Assembly: GCA_024642705.1 (NCBI GenBank)
Contig: JAHEAQ010000013.1
Span: forward strand, 39,947 to 79,879
Direction: 5' to 3'
DNA length: 39,933 nt
DNA from: Bacteroidota bacterium
GTDB taxonomy: Bacteria > Bacteroidota > Bacteroidia > Chitinophagales > Saprospiraceae
In this document: one piece after another, positions 9,728-17,348 of the stretch
Layout of the letters: every line of letters starts with the position of its first letter
Position numbering within the stretch: position 1 is the stretch's first letter
Program-made: the position numbers and the translations under genes
The notes under the pieces: model-generated
Databases searched by the model: none
The model's input: only the letters and a program-made list of their open reading frames with translations
What the model was told of the DNA's origin: nothing

Positions 9728-10036
9728 ATGAGAACGAAACATGTCATTTTTTTAATTCTTCAGGTTTGTATTATTTTATCAAGCTGCACCAAAAAAGAAG
9801 AAGAATTCGAGTCCAAAGGTTTAATACTTGGAGCTGATTTGGCCTTATGTGCCTGTTGTGGTAGTTATATTATAGAATTAGACAATGATGGCAAGGCATA
9901 TCGTTTTATGGAATTACCCGAGGATTCCAATCTTGACTTGAGTCAGGATTCTATTAAAGTTAATTTGAATTGGAATTTTGATCGAGAATGCGCTTCTATA
10001 ACCTATATTAATATCGAAAAAATAGAAAAAGAATAA
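9728..10036 (+). CDS. Small Cys-rich lipoprotein, function unknown
   Basis: A 102-residue predicted lipoprotein. The ATG at 9728 is followed by a basic n-region, a hydrophobic core and the lipobox LSSC, with a charged linker (TKKEEEFE) after the lipid-anchored Cys. An in-frame upstream start at 9698 would add ten residues ahead of the signal and is less likely. The mature part holds the motif LCACCGSYIIEL and a later single Cys in RECAS, giving four non-lipid cysteines in a very short beta-rich domain. That suggests either disulfides or a metal site. I do not recognise a named family. It stands alone, 211 bases after the acyltransferase and converging on the CBM9-like gene 20 bases away. Confidence 0.68.
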   Translation: MRTKHVIFLILQVCIILSSCTKKEEEFESKGLILGADLALCACCGSYIIELDNDGKAYRFMELPEDSNLDLSQDSIKVNLNWNFDRECASITYINIEKIEKE

Positions 10037-10056
10037 ATCAAGTTCAACTCTATTAT

Positions 10057-10752
10057 TTATTCAAATATAAACTTGCCGTACATTTTATAATCATGAAAAT
10101 TGATATTATAAGGTTGCCAAGACCATCTTGTATTGCCTTTATCATAATCTAGCCTATACATATTAGCTCTCCAAATTGTGCCTGATTTTGGCGGAACGTT
10201 GGACATGGGTTTAAGCAAAGCGTAAGGGATGAAAAATTCAGCACTCCAATTACTAACTTTACCATCTTTTTGTTCAATATATGTTTGATGTATGATTCTT
10301 CGTTCATTTTCATATTGCCAAGGTTTCCACCCCATAAATGTCCCATTTACATTCGGAACAAAAATTGGAAGTTCATAATTAGTTGGTGACAATTCATATT
10401 CGAAGTAAAAAGGATAGTTTTCGTCTGTCCAAAGAAAAACTTCAACCACATCTTCTTCGTACAACTTCCCATAATCTTCAGTAATGGTAGAAGTAATGAT
10501 TTCATCTTCGCAATGAAATAGAAAGTAAATTCCTTTACTTGAATACAATACTTTAACATGGGTTTGGTAATTCAATCCTTCGGAATTTCTTTTTGGTAAA
10601 TTGACCCAATCGGTGTTAGCCCAAGCACTGTTGTCACCTTTACCAGTAATAGCAAAATCACTTGTAGATTTAATCTTTAATGAGTCCATTTGACTTTGAA
10701 TTAAGTTCGGCAGAAGTAGAGATAAAACAATTAAAATATTAAAGTTCTTCAT
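10057..10752 (-). CDS. Secreted CBM9-like carbohydrate-binding domain protein
   Basis: A 231-residue exported protein with a Sec signal peptide (residues 1-20, ending LIQSQ). The rest is a single carbohydrate-binding module family 9-like beta-sandwich, with the usual landmarks: an early GKGDNSAW segment, VLYSSKGIYFLFHCED, then LYEEDVVEVFLWTDE, WSAEFFIPYALL and a closing YRLDYDKG...WSWQP. In characterised proteins this fold binds glycan chain ends. Many stand-alone Bacteroidota members (DUF1083-like) have no known activity. No catalytic domain is attached, so it is probably a binding or accessory protein in the periplasm or at the surface. The next gene leftward is convergent and the penicillin acylase gene lies to its right on the same strand, with 76 bases between them. 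Confidence 0.8.
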   Translation of the reverse strand: MKNFNILIVLSLLLPNLIQSQMDSLKIKSTSDFAITGKGDNSAWANTDWVNLPKRNSEGLNYQTHVKVLYSSKGIYFLFHCEDEIITSTITEDYGKLYEEDVVEVFLWTDENYPFYFEYELSPTNYELPIFVPNVNGTFMGWKPWQYENERRIIHQTYIEQKDGKVSNWSAEFFIPYALLKPMSNVPPKSGTIWRANMYRLDYDKGNTRWSWQPYNINFHDYKMYGKFIFE

Positions 10753-10828
10753 AATGATAATTTTTGCGATGAATTTGCAAAAGTTAAAAGTTGCAATAAA
10801 AAGTAGCTTTTCAAAACGAATTTAACTT

Positions 10829-12925
10829 TTAATCTTTTTTAGCTTTCATTGGAGAATATATTCTGACCGCATTTTTTAAAACTTCTTCTTTATTAAGCGA
10901 CATTTTTTTCAATTTTCCAGAAGCAAAATATTCCATCTGTGTGGTGGAATTTGGAGTGCCAGGTTTTTCTGAAGCTCCAAAAGCATTAATGCTTTCAATT
11001 TCAACACCTGAAGGCCCGAATTGCACCATTTCAATATAAGATTCTCCTGCAATAGCACGATAAGTACCATCTTTTGTTTCTCTACTATAAATAGCAGCCA
11101 AAACATCTGGAGCGCCCCCAATAGGAAGATTTACATTTTCTCTTGTATGCCTTTGAAAGTCGCCTAACGCAATTTCTAAGGATCCAAATTTTTCTAACAT
11201 TTCAGATTTCGCGAATCTCAAACCATCTACAAATAAATGTTCAGGTAAAATTGTCCCCACTGAAGTCAAATTTGCATCTCTTCTTAGTTTATCAAGATGT
11301 TTTAAAGCAATGATAAATAAAGCAGTTGTATTGTTCTCTATATTTGATTTTCGGTCCCAATTATTTAAAATTTTGATCGCATCTGCTATGTCAGGGTATA
11401 AATTCTCATCTAAATGCATCAGCATTTCCAAGTTTTTCACATTAGTCATGGTCATGTTCGAAGGGTATTGACCATCATACTTAATTAATTTTAAATCTTC
11501 ATAATTCAACATTTCATAATCTGCGATTAGTTCCATGAAGCGATTGCTTCTGTTGTTCTCCACACCCACACTCTGAAATCCCATAGTTTTATTCAATTTA
11601 GTTTCTTTAGGATTGTCTGTTTGACTAGTGGAATTGAAAGGTGTGTTGTTTGTGTTGAAAATATAACCACTTTCGGGATTCAATACTTGTGGTAAACTAT
11701 CCAGAGGAATTAAATTTTCATTCCATAAGGTTTCCGAGGTATTGCCAGGTAAAACTTCTTTCCAGTTATAATTTTCATTCCGTATTGGCAATCTTCCATT
11801 GCTTATATAATATATGTTGTCTTCTTTATCAGCATATACAATATTTAAGGCTGCTAATCCTCGTATTTGGAGGGCTTGCTTAAATTCTTTCAAATTTTTG
11901 GCTTTGTTCATTTCGTACCATTGTTCACCCATTTTTAAAGTTTGTCCAGCAACAAATCGCCAAGCAAAAAAACCATTTTCGGTTTTGAATGTTGGGCCGT
12001 ATACACTTTTGTACATTGTCTGCCGAATCGGGATCGTCACAACGCCAGCAATTTTTAATTTTGCCTTTAGCTTAATTTTGACTAAAGGCATCCATTTTCC
12101 ATCATACAGATATGAAGTATTATCGGAATTCATTGTAAGTTTGTAAACATCAGAAAAATCGGCATGATTTACAGTATGAGCCCAACCTAAATTTTCATTT
12201 GCACCATGAAAAATGCAAATTCCACCGGCAAAGGTTCCTCCCAGGATATTTAGTCCTTCTTCGCTAATTAAGTGAGCTTCGTACCACGAATACCATCCTT
12301 CAAGCGGTTGATGAGAATTAATAGCTAAATATGTTTTTCCATCCTTTGTTTTGTTATTTGAAATAGCTATTGCATTTGAGCCTTTTGGAAAATTAGATTT
12401 AAGTTCCTTAATAATGCTACCGTTTAGAATTTTCTGTAAATCCACACCAGCTCCTGATATTTCAACATTGCCCAATAAATATCCAACAAGCACATCCTTT
12501 CCAGAAATGGGGAATAATTTTTTCAAAAGAACTTCTTCAGGATGCAATTCGGCATAGTTATTAACCGCATCTACAAAACTTTCTAAATATAGTTTGAAAT
12601 TTCCAGTTACATCGTGTTCATAATTATTATTGACAAAATCAGCTAGACCCATGAATTTGATCCCGAAATCAGCAATGATACCTTGTTTACCTTTTATTTG
12701 ACCAAGCATACCTTTACAAGCTGCCATTAATTCTTGCATAGTAATGAATTGATCTTCACATTCTGCCCATCCTAGACCATATGCTACTTCAACATCAGTT
12801 TTTGCCATAATGTGAGGAACTCCATAATCATCGCGAGCTATTTTTATATTATTAAGTTCTATTCCTTGCGAAAAACATAAGGCGAAATAAATGAATGTAA
12901 AAAGGAAACTTAGAAAAATTCGCAT
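10829..12925 (-). CDS. Penicillin acylase family (Ntn hydrolase) N-acyl amide hydrolase, exported
   Basis: A 698-residue exported Ntn hydrolase. A Sec signal peptide (1-20) is followed by the family opening IARDDYGVPHIMA and GLGWAECEDQF. The autocatalytic cleavage site that creates the beta-subunit N-terminal nucleophile is expected at Gly182-Ser183 in KGSNAIAISNNKT. The later NHADFSDVYKL and the C-terminal FGASEKPGTPNS blocks also fit. Members hydrolyse amide bonds between acyl groups and amino compounds: penicillins, acyl-homoserine lactones, N-acyl amino acids or lipopeptides. The substrate is not predictable here. The family name does not imply antibiotic resistance. The gene is divergent from the amidase lipoprotein gene (48 bases between the coding regions), and both attack amide bonds outside the cytoplasm. 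Confidence 0.88.
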   Translation of the reverse strand: MRIFLSFLFTFIYFALCFSQGIELNNIKIARDDYGVPHIMAKTDVEVAYGLGWAECEDQFITMQELMAACKGMLGQIKGKQGIIADFGIKFMGLADFVNNNYEHDVTGNFKLYLESFVDAVNNYAELHPEEVLLKKLFPISGKDVLVGYLLGNVEISGAGVDLQKILNGSIIKELKSNFPKGSNAIAISNNKTKDGKTYLAINSHQPLEGWYSWYEAHLISEEGLNILGGTFAGGICIFHGANENLGWAHTVNHADFSDVYKLTMNSDNTSYLYDGKWMPLVKIKLKAKLKIAGVVTIPIRQTMYKSVYGPTFKTENGFFAWRFVAGQTLKMGEQWYEMNKAKNLKEFKQALQIRGLAALNIVYADKEDNIYYISNGRLPIRNENYNWKEVLPGNTSETLWNENLIPLDSLPQVLNPESGYIFNTNNTPFNSTSQTDNPKETKLNKTMGFQSVGVENNRSNRFMELIADYEMLNYEDLKLIKYDGQYPSNMTMTNVKNLEMLMHLDENLYPDIADAIKILNNWDRKSNIENNTTALFIIALKHLDKLRRDANLTSVGTILPEHLFVDGLRFAKSEMLEKFGSLEIALGDFQRHTRENVNLPIGGAPDVLAAIYSRETKDGTYRAIAGESYIEMVQFGPSGVEIESINAFGASEKPGTPNSTTQMEYFASGKLKKMSLNKEEVLKNAVRIYSPMKAKKD

Positions 12926-12973
12926 GATAATTTTTTATAAAAATAAAAAATTTGATGATTTTAATTTCATTGC

Positions 12974-14671
12974 TTGTTAAATAGTAATTTATCCCTAAAT
13001 TTAATCAAATCTAATTCAACTATTTTGAAATATTCTCCAATAGCTTTATTCCTTATTATTCTTTTAAGTTGTGAACCATCTCCAGTTACCATCATTCCAG
13101 TATGGAAAACTTATGATGAAGCTACTTATTTAAGTGAAAATGCAGATCATCCAATTAAAAGAATGCAGTATAAATTGATTCAATCCAAAGTTTTGGATAA
13201 AAATGATATTTGGAAAAACATTCAACCTCAGATTTCTGATTTTTCTGAAGAAGAATATAATGCGCTTTCTCCACTTATCTACGAAAATGAAATATTAAAA
13301 ATTCAACAACACATTAAAGATAAAAAACTAAGCTATGAGAAGTTAACCAAATGGTATTTGTACAGAATTGCAAAATATGAAAATGATTCTACCAAAACCC
13401 TACATACTATTATAGCTATCAATCCAAACGCTGTTTCAGAAGCAAAGAAATTAGATAATAATAGGAGTGAAAATGACCATCCTATTTATGGGATGCCAAT
13501 TTTATTAAAAGATAATATTGACGCAAAGAACATAAACACTACAGCTGGGGCAATTGCTTTGAAAGATAATAGAGCCAATGATGCATTTATTGTGCAAAAA
13601 CTAAAAAGTAATGGCGCAATAATTCTTGGGAAAGTAAATCTGAGTGAATGGGCATATTTTTTCTGTTCTGGTTGTCCAGTTGGGTATAGTGCAATTGGTG
13701 GACAAACACTTAATCCTTATGGTAGAATGAAATTTGAGACTGGTGGTTCAAGCTCTGGAAGTGGAACTGCCATGGCAGCAAATTATGCTGTAGCAGCAAT
13801 TGGTACCGAAACTTCAGGTTCCATTCTTTCTCCCTCAGGTCAAAATTCGATAGTAGGTCTTAAACCGACTGTAGGTTTGTTGAGTAGATCTGGAATTGTT
13901 CCAATTTCCAGTACATTGGATACACCTGGCCCAATGACTAGAACAGTTATGGACAATGCTATATTGCTTTCTGCATTGGTAGGAAAGGATCAGATGGATA
14001 CTTCGACTGTAATTAGTTCTGACAATAAAGATTATTTGGCAAATTTGGGATCATTATCTTTAAGAGGAATTAGATTGGGAGCCAATATTAATTTTTTGGA
14101 AAGCGATTCTCTATATAAATCTGCTGTTGAAAAGATGAAAACAGCAGGTGCGGAAATTGTTGAATTTGAGCCAGAAAAGGTGAATTTGGATGGTTTTTTG
14201 ACTTTATTAAACATTGATATGAAGTTTGATTTACCAAGTTATTTAGTTACGAATGCTAGTCAAGAAGTAAAAATTAGAAGTATAAAAGATGTAATAGATT
14301 TTAATTTAAAAGATACGTTGATCAGAGCTCCTTATGGACAAGATTTATTTGAAGGTATTGTTAATGATTCGACAACTCAAGTTCAACTTGCAGTCATAAA
14401 AGATAGTTTGAAGATAAATGGTAAAAAGTATTTTGATGTTCCAATGGAAAAATATAAACTAGACGCAATTTTATCTATTAATAATTATAATGCAGGGCAA
14501 GCTGCAGTCGCTCATTATCCTTGTCTTACAGTCCCAATGGGGTACAAAATTACTGGGGAACCTGTTAACATAACTTTTATTGGACAAACTTTACAAGAGC
14601 AAAAGTTGCTTAAAATTGGGTATGCCTTCGAACAATTGACCAAATCAAGAATTCCACCATCTGATTATTAG
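12974..14671 (+). CDS. Amidase-signature family lipoprotein (peptide amidase-like)
   Basis: An amidase-signature enzyme of up to 565 residues, probably anchored in an outer or periplasmic membrane. The Ser-cisSer-Lys triad is visible: Lys179 in GMPILLKDN, the serine cluster 259-261 in GGSSSGSG, and nucleophile Ser283 in GTETSGSI, a form seen in peptide amidase-like members that act on C-terminal amides or amide bonds. The signal is a lipobox, ILLSC. No ATG exists at the 5' end. A TTG at 12974 gives a long signal, while a TTG at 13025 gives a compact 16-residue lipoprotein signal (KYSPIALFL...LLSC). The coding region cannot extend upstream because a stop is at 12962-12964. It converges on the epimerase gene, with 14 bases between stops. 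Either a rare non-ATG start or a sequence error explains the beginning. Confidence 0.85.
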   Translation: MLNSNLSLNLIKSNSTILKYSPIALFLIILLSCEPSPVTIIPVWKTYDEATYLSENADHPIKRMQYKLIQSKVLDKNDIWKNIQPQISDFSEEEYNALSPLIYENEILKIQQHIKDKKLSYEKLTKWYLYRIAKYENDSTKTLHTIIAINPNAVSEAKKLDNNRSENDHPIYGMPILLKDNIDAKNINTTAGAIALKDNRANDAFIVQKLKSNGAIILGKVNLSEWAYFFCSGCPVGYSAIGGQTLNPYGRMKFETGGSSSGSGTAMAANYAVAAIGTETSGSILSPSGQNSIVGLKPTVGLLSRSGIVPISSTLDTPGPMTRTVMDNAILLSALVGKDQMDTSTVISSDNKDYLANLGSLSLRGIRLGANINFLESDSLYKSAVEKMKTAGAEIVEFEPEKVNLDGFLTLLNIDMKFDLPSYLVTNASQEVKIRSIKDVIDFNLKDTLIRAPYGQDLFEGIVNDSTTQVQLAVIKDSLKINGKKYFDVPMEKYKLDAILSINNYNAGQAAVAHYPCLTVPMGYKITGEPVNITFIGQTLQEQKLLKIGYAFEQLTKSRIPPSDY

Positions 14672-14685
14672 AAATAATAATTTAA

Positions 14686-15753
14686 TTACTTCAAATACTC
14701 AAAACCGAATCCTGGCTTGTCCAATGTTTGCATATAACCATCCTCTATAATAAATCCACCATTTACCAAGTCTTCGGCTAAATCTAAGCTTCCATCTAGA
14801 TCCAAATATTTGGTATTTGGGCATGACAATGCTGTATGTAAAGCAGCTGAAATACTTATGATACTTTCATCATTGCAACCCCAAAAAAGTTCAATTCCTG
14901 AAGTATTTGCTATTGTTGCAATTTCTTTTGCACCTATAACTCCACCACATTTCATAAATTTTATATTGTAAATGCCAAATAATTGGGGTGAGCCTGCAAA
15001 CTCTATGGCACTTTTAGCATTTTTTAGGGATTCATCAGCGGCAAACTTTTTTCGATATTTATCTTCAAATTTTGCTAAGACATTTTCATTCCCAACTTTC
15101 ACAGGTTGCTCAATTAATTCAAGGTTAATATCTTTTGTTTGATGAATAAAATTTGACAATTGCTGTTCATTGTAACCTTGATTAGCATCAACTCTTATTT
15201 TTAATCCTGGAGAATTTTCATGAATTTTAATTACGCGCTCTGAATCTAAATTTTCTGACTGACCAGTTTTAACTTTTACAACTTTGAAACCCAGTTTTGC
15301 AAATTCTTTGGCTTCTCTTATCGATTCATCCACATTCATGATTCCTATTGTAACAGAAGTTGGCAAAGAATTATGTTTCCTTCCATAAAAATCTACTACT
15401 GCAATCCCTAAATATTTACAAAATGCATCATGCAATGCAATATCAAGAATGGCAATTGTTCCTGCCAAATTTGGGAAGGCAATATTGCACTCGAAAATTA
15501 GATTTTGGAAATTTCGAATGTCTTTGCCTATTAAAGACATAAAAAAATTGGATTGGCAATTGATTAATGTATCGTCAGGTCCTTCACCAACGACCTGCAA
15601 ATCTGGATTTGCAGCGCCATAACCAATGATTCCATTTTCCAATTCAACTTCAAGAAATACATTTTCAACTTTTGAAATGGTTTTATATGCAATGGTGTAA
15701 GGTTTTTTTAAAATTAAGTCCCTTTTATATGATTTTATTGACTTTATTTTCAT
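14686..15753 (-). CDS. dgcA: Enolase-superfamily epimerase (dipeptide epimerase / N-acyl amino acid racemase, DgcA-like)
   Basis: A 355-residue cytoplasmic muconate-lactonising-type enolase-superfamily enzyme. Catalytic lysines are Lys160/Lys162 (VKVKTG) and Lys265 (YNIKFMKCGG). The three Mg ligands are Asp189 (RVDANQGY), Glu215 (LIEQPV) and Asp240 (AADES). A DxD pair, Asp318/Asp320 in YLDLDGS, is the feature that in Ala-Glu epimerases holds the substrate amino group. The start codon overlaps the stop of the upstream DUF1611 gene by four bases (15750-15753), so the two are translationally coupled. In marine Proteobacteria a DgcA racemase paired with DgcN (DUF1611) interconverts N-acetyl-D- and L-glutamate. 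Here either that reaction or L-Ala-D/L-Glu dipeptide epimerisation is possible. The symbol is given on context and is less certain than the family. Confidence 0.82.
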   Translation of the reverse strand: MKIKSIKSYKRDLILKKPYTIAYKTISKVENVFLEVELENGIIGYGAANPDLQVVGEGPDDTLINCQSNFFMSLIGKDIRNFQNLIFECNIAFPNLAGTIAILDIALHDAFCKYLGIAVVDFYGRKHNSLPTSVTIGIMNVDESIREAKEFAKLGFKVVKVKTGQSENLDSERVIKIHENSPGLKIRVDANQGYNEQQLSNFIHQTKDINLELIEQPVKVGNENVLAKFEDKYRKKFAADESLKNAKSAIEFAGSPQLFGIYNIKFMKCGGVIGAKEIATIANTSGIELFWGCNDESIISISAALHTALSCPNTKYLDLDGSLDLAEDLVNGGFIIEDGYMQTLDKPGFGFEYLK

Positions 15754-16805
15754 TTTGTCAGTTGTTGAAGGATTGGAATAAGCTCATTAACACCATTTTC
15801 TATAGGAAAAAGGATAGGAATTTGAAATTTATCAACGTATTGATTTTTTATTTCCCTTGCTTCTTCATTATTCAAACCATGTTTATTAATAGCGATGGCA
15901 ATTACTTTAGAGCCATAACTCTCAATCAAATTAATTTCGGATTCTATACTTGGAATTTTTCCCCAACTTTCAATATTGTCAAAATAAATTCTCGCAGGTT
16001 CATGAATGAGAACTACATGCTTTGCGTTTCCTGAAATTAATAATTCTGTTCCACAAGGTCCGCTTGGATTTCTCAAACCTGATTGTCCCTCAATAAATAT
16101 GATGTCAGGACTTTCATTTTTCCAACAATTTACAATGGCATGTTCTAATTCTCCAGAAACAAAATCATTTATTGTCGAATCGAAAATAAAACCATATTTG
16201 CTTCCTTGCATCCAGCCTGTCTGACCCGTGTAAATCATTTCGGCTTTCAACTTGTTATTATTGCATGTTTCGGTCAAAAGTCTAGCAGTAGTTCTTTTGC
16301 CCATCGCACAATCAATTCCAATTATTGCAACTATAGGCACATCAACTTTGTATATTTCAGATGTCCAAAAATGGAGTTGGTTGATAGATTTCGGTTTTCT
16401 TATATCTGTTAGAACGACCTTATACTTTTCTGCTAATTCTTTAATTTCTTTCCGTTCATTTAGTAAATCGTGTAATCCATTTACAATCGATAATCCTGAA
16501 CGAATGCCATCTTTGACAACATTTAACAAATTTTCAGACAATACACCACCTGCTGTTGCAACTCCTATCACCAAAGTTTCAATGTTGCTTTCTTTTTCAA
16601 GGGACTCTTTAATAGAAGAATATATCGGAATATTTCGATGCTTTCCATCTAAGAGTTGTCCTGCATCATTTCCAAAATATTTAGAATCAATAATTGCAAT
16701 TATTTCAAATCTATCTGTTCCTCTGACTAATCCGTGGGCAGTTTTTGCAAATTCAGAATGGTAAATATTATCTGTTGCGACAATAGCTCTTTGTTTTTTA
16801 TCCAT
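15750..16805 (-). CDS. dgcN: DUF1611 protein, D-amino acid N-acetyltransferase-like (DgcN-like)
   Basis: A 351-residue cytoplasmic DUF1611 protein. The N-terminal half (1-150) is Rossmann-like, with GVATAGG near residue 81. The C-terminal half is a P-loop-type domain with the loop Gly163-Ile-Asp-Cys-Ala-Met-Gly-Lys-Arg-Thr-Thr173, followed by YTGQTGWMQG, FIEGQSGLRNPSGP and VLIHEP, the conserved blocks of the family. A characterised member, DgcN, acetylates D-glutamate in a catabolic route whose next enzyme is the racemase DgcA. The downstream gene here is exactly such an epimerase, overlapping by ATGA. That pairing supports the assignment more than any single residue. The gene is 182 bases upstream of P-II in coordinates, on the same strand but probably a separate transcript. 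Confidence 0.8.
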   Translation of the reverse strand: MDKKQRAIVATDNIYHSEFAKTAHGLVRGTDRFEIIAIIDSKYFGNDAGQLLDGKHRNIPIYSSIKESLEKESNIETLVIGVATAGGVLSENLLNVVKDGIRSGLSIVNGLHDLLNERKEIKELAEKYKVVLTDIRKPKSINQLHFWTSEIYKVDVPIVAIIGIDCAMGKRTTARLLTETCNNNKLKAEMIYTGQTGWMQGSKYGFIFDSTINDFVSGELEHAIVNCWKNESPDIIFIEGQSGLRNPSGPCGTELLISGNAKHVVLIHEPARIYFDNIESWGKIPSIESEINLIESYGSKVIAIAINKHGLNNEEAREIKNQYVDKFQIPILFPIENGVNELIPILQQLTK

Positions 16806-16987
16806 TTCTTAATGATAAGGATGCAAATATGGGAATATTAATTTTAGTCATAGAGGCTTTGAAATTGTTTTTAATAAGAAGATAAATTATGAATTAGTAA
16901 TAAGTATAATAAAGTTAACTGTGGTTAAATTAAAGACACTGAAATCATTTATCACACAAACATTTTTCCTTGAATTTAAGACAAAAT

Positions 16988-17329
16988 TTATCTTATTGCT
17001 TCTCCTCCTCTTACTTTTGTGCTAATTCTGATAGCATCTTGAACATCATATATAAAAATCTTTCCATCACCAACTTGATCTGTTCCAGCACATTCCAAAA
17101 ATACATCAATACATTTGTCAAGATTTTCATCACTGATTACACAAATAATCATTATTCGAGTTTGCAAAATCATGGTTTGTTCAGTACCTCGATATCTTTC
17201 GGAATAGCTTTTTTGTAAACCTGTGCCTTTTACAGGAACTACTGTCAAACAAGGGATTCCTGCTTCTTTAAGACCTTCTTGGACATCTTGTAATTTTGAA
17301 GGCCTTATAATTGCTTCTATTTTTTTCAT
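16988..17329 (-). CDS. P-II family nitrogen regulatory protein (GlnB/GlnK-like), divergent
   Basis: A 113-residue trimeric P-II-type sensor that in its family binds ATP/ADP and 2-oxoglutarate and plugs the ammonium channel. The N-terminus (MKKIEAIIRPSKL), Gln39-Lys40, YRG at 46-48 and the GDGKIF block with Lys90 are conserved. Several functional positions differ from E. coli GlnB. The uridylylated Tyr51 is Gln (RGTEQ), and Arg38 and Arg103, which contact ATP phosphates, are Leu and Ser. Lys58 is Arg. It therefore cannot be regulated by uridylylation at that tyrosine, and its nucleotide binding may be altered. It lies 19 bases downstream of the ammonium transporter gene on the same strand, as GlnK usually does, so channel control is the likely role. 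Confidence 0.88.
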   Translation of the reverse strand: MKKIEAIIRPSKLQDVQEGLKEAGIPCLTVVPVKGTGLQKSYSERYRGTEQTMILQTRIMIICVISDENLDKCIDVFLECAGTDQVGDGKIFIYDVQDAIRISTKVRGGEAIR

Positions 17330-17348
17330 TTATTGATATTTGAAACCG

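Noticed and set aside
11814-12146. Plus-strand open frame of about 110 codons inside the acylase gene
   Set aside because: It lies antisense to a well-supported gene and its translation has no recognisable domain or signal pattern.
10829-12925. Beta-lactam resistance role for the penicillin acylase family gene
   Set aside because: The family covers many amide hydrolases and nothing nearby points to beta-lactams.
16252-16764. Plus-strand open frame of 170 codons opposite the DUF1611 gene
   Set aside because: It is fully antisense to a gene with clear family motifs, and its translation looks low-complexity and Ser/Phe/Ile-rich, as expected of an AT-rich shadow frame.
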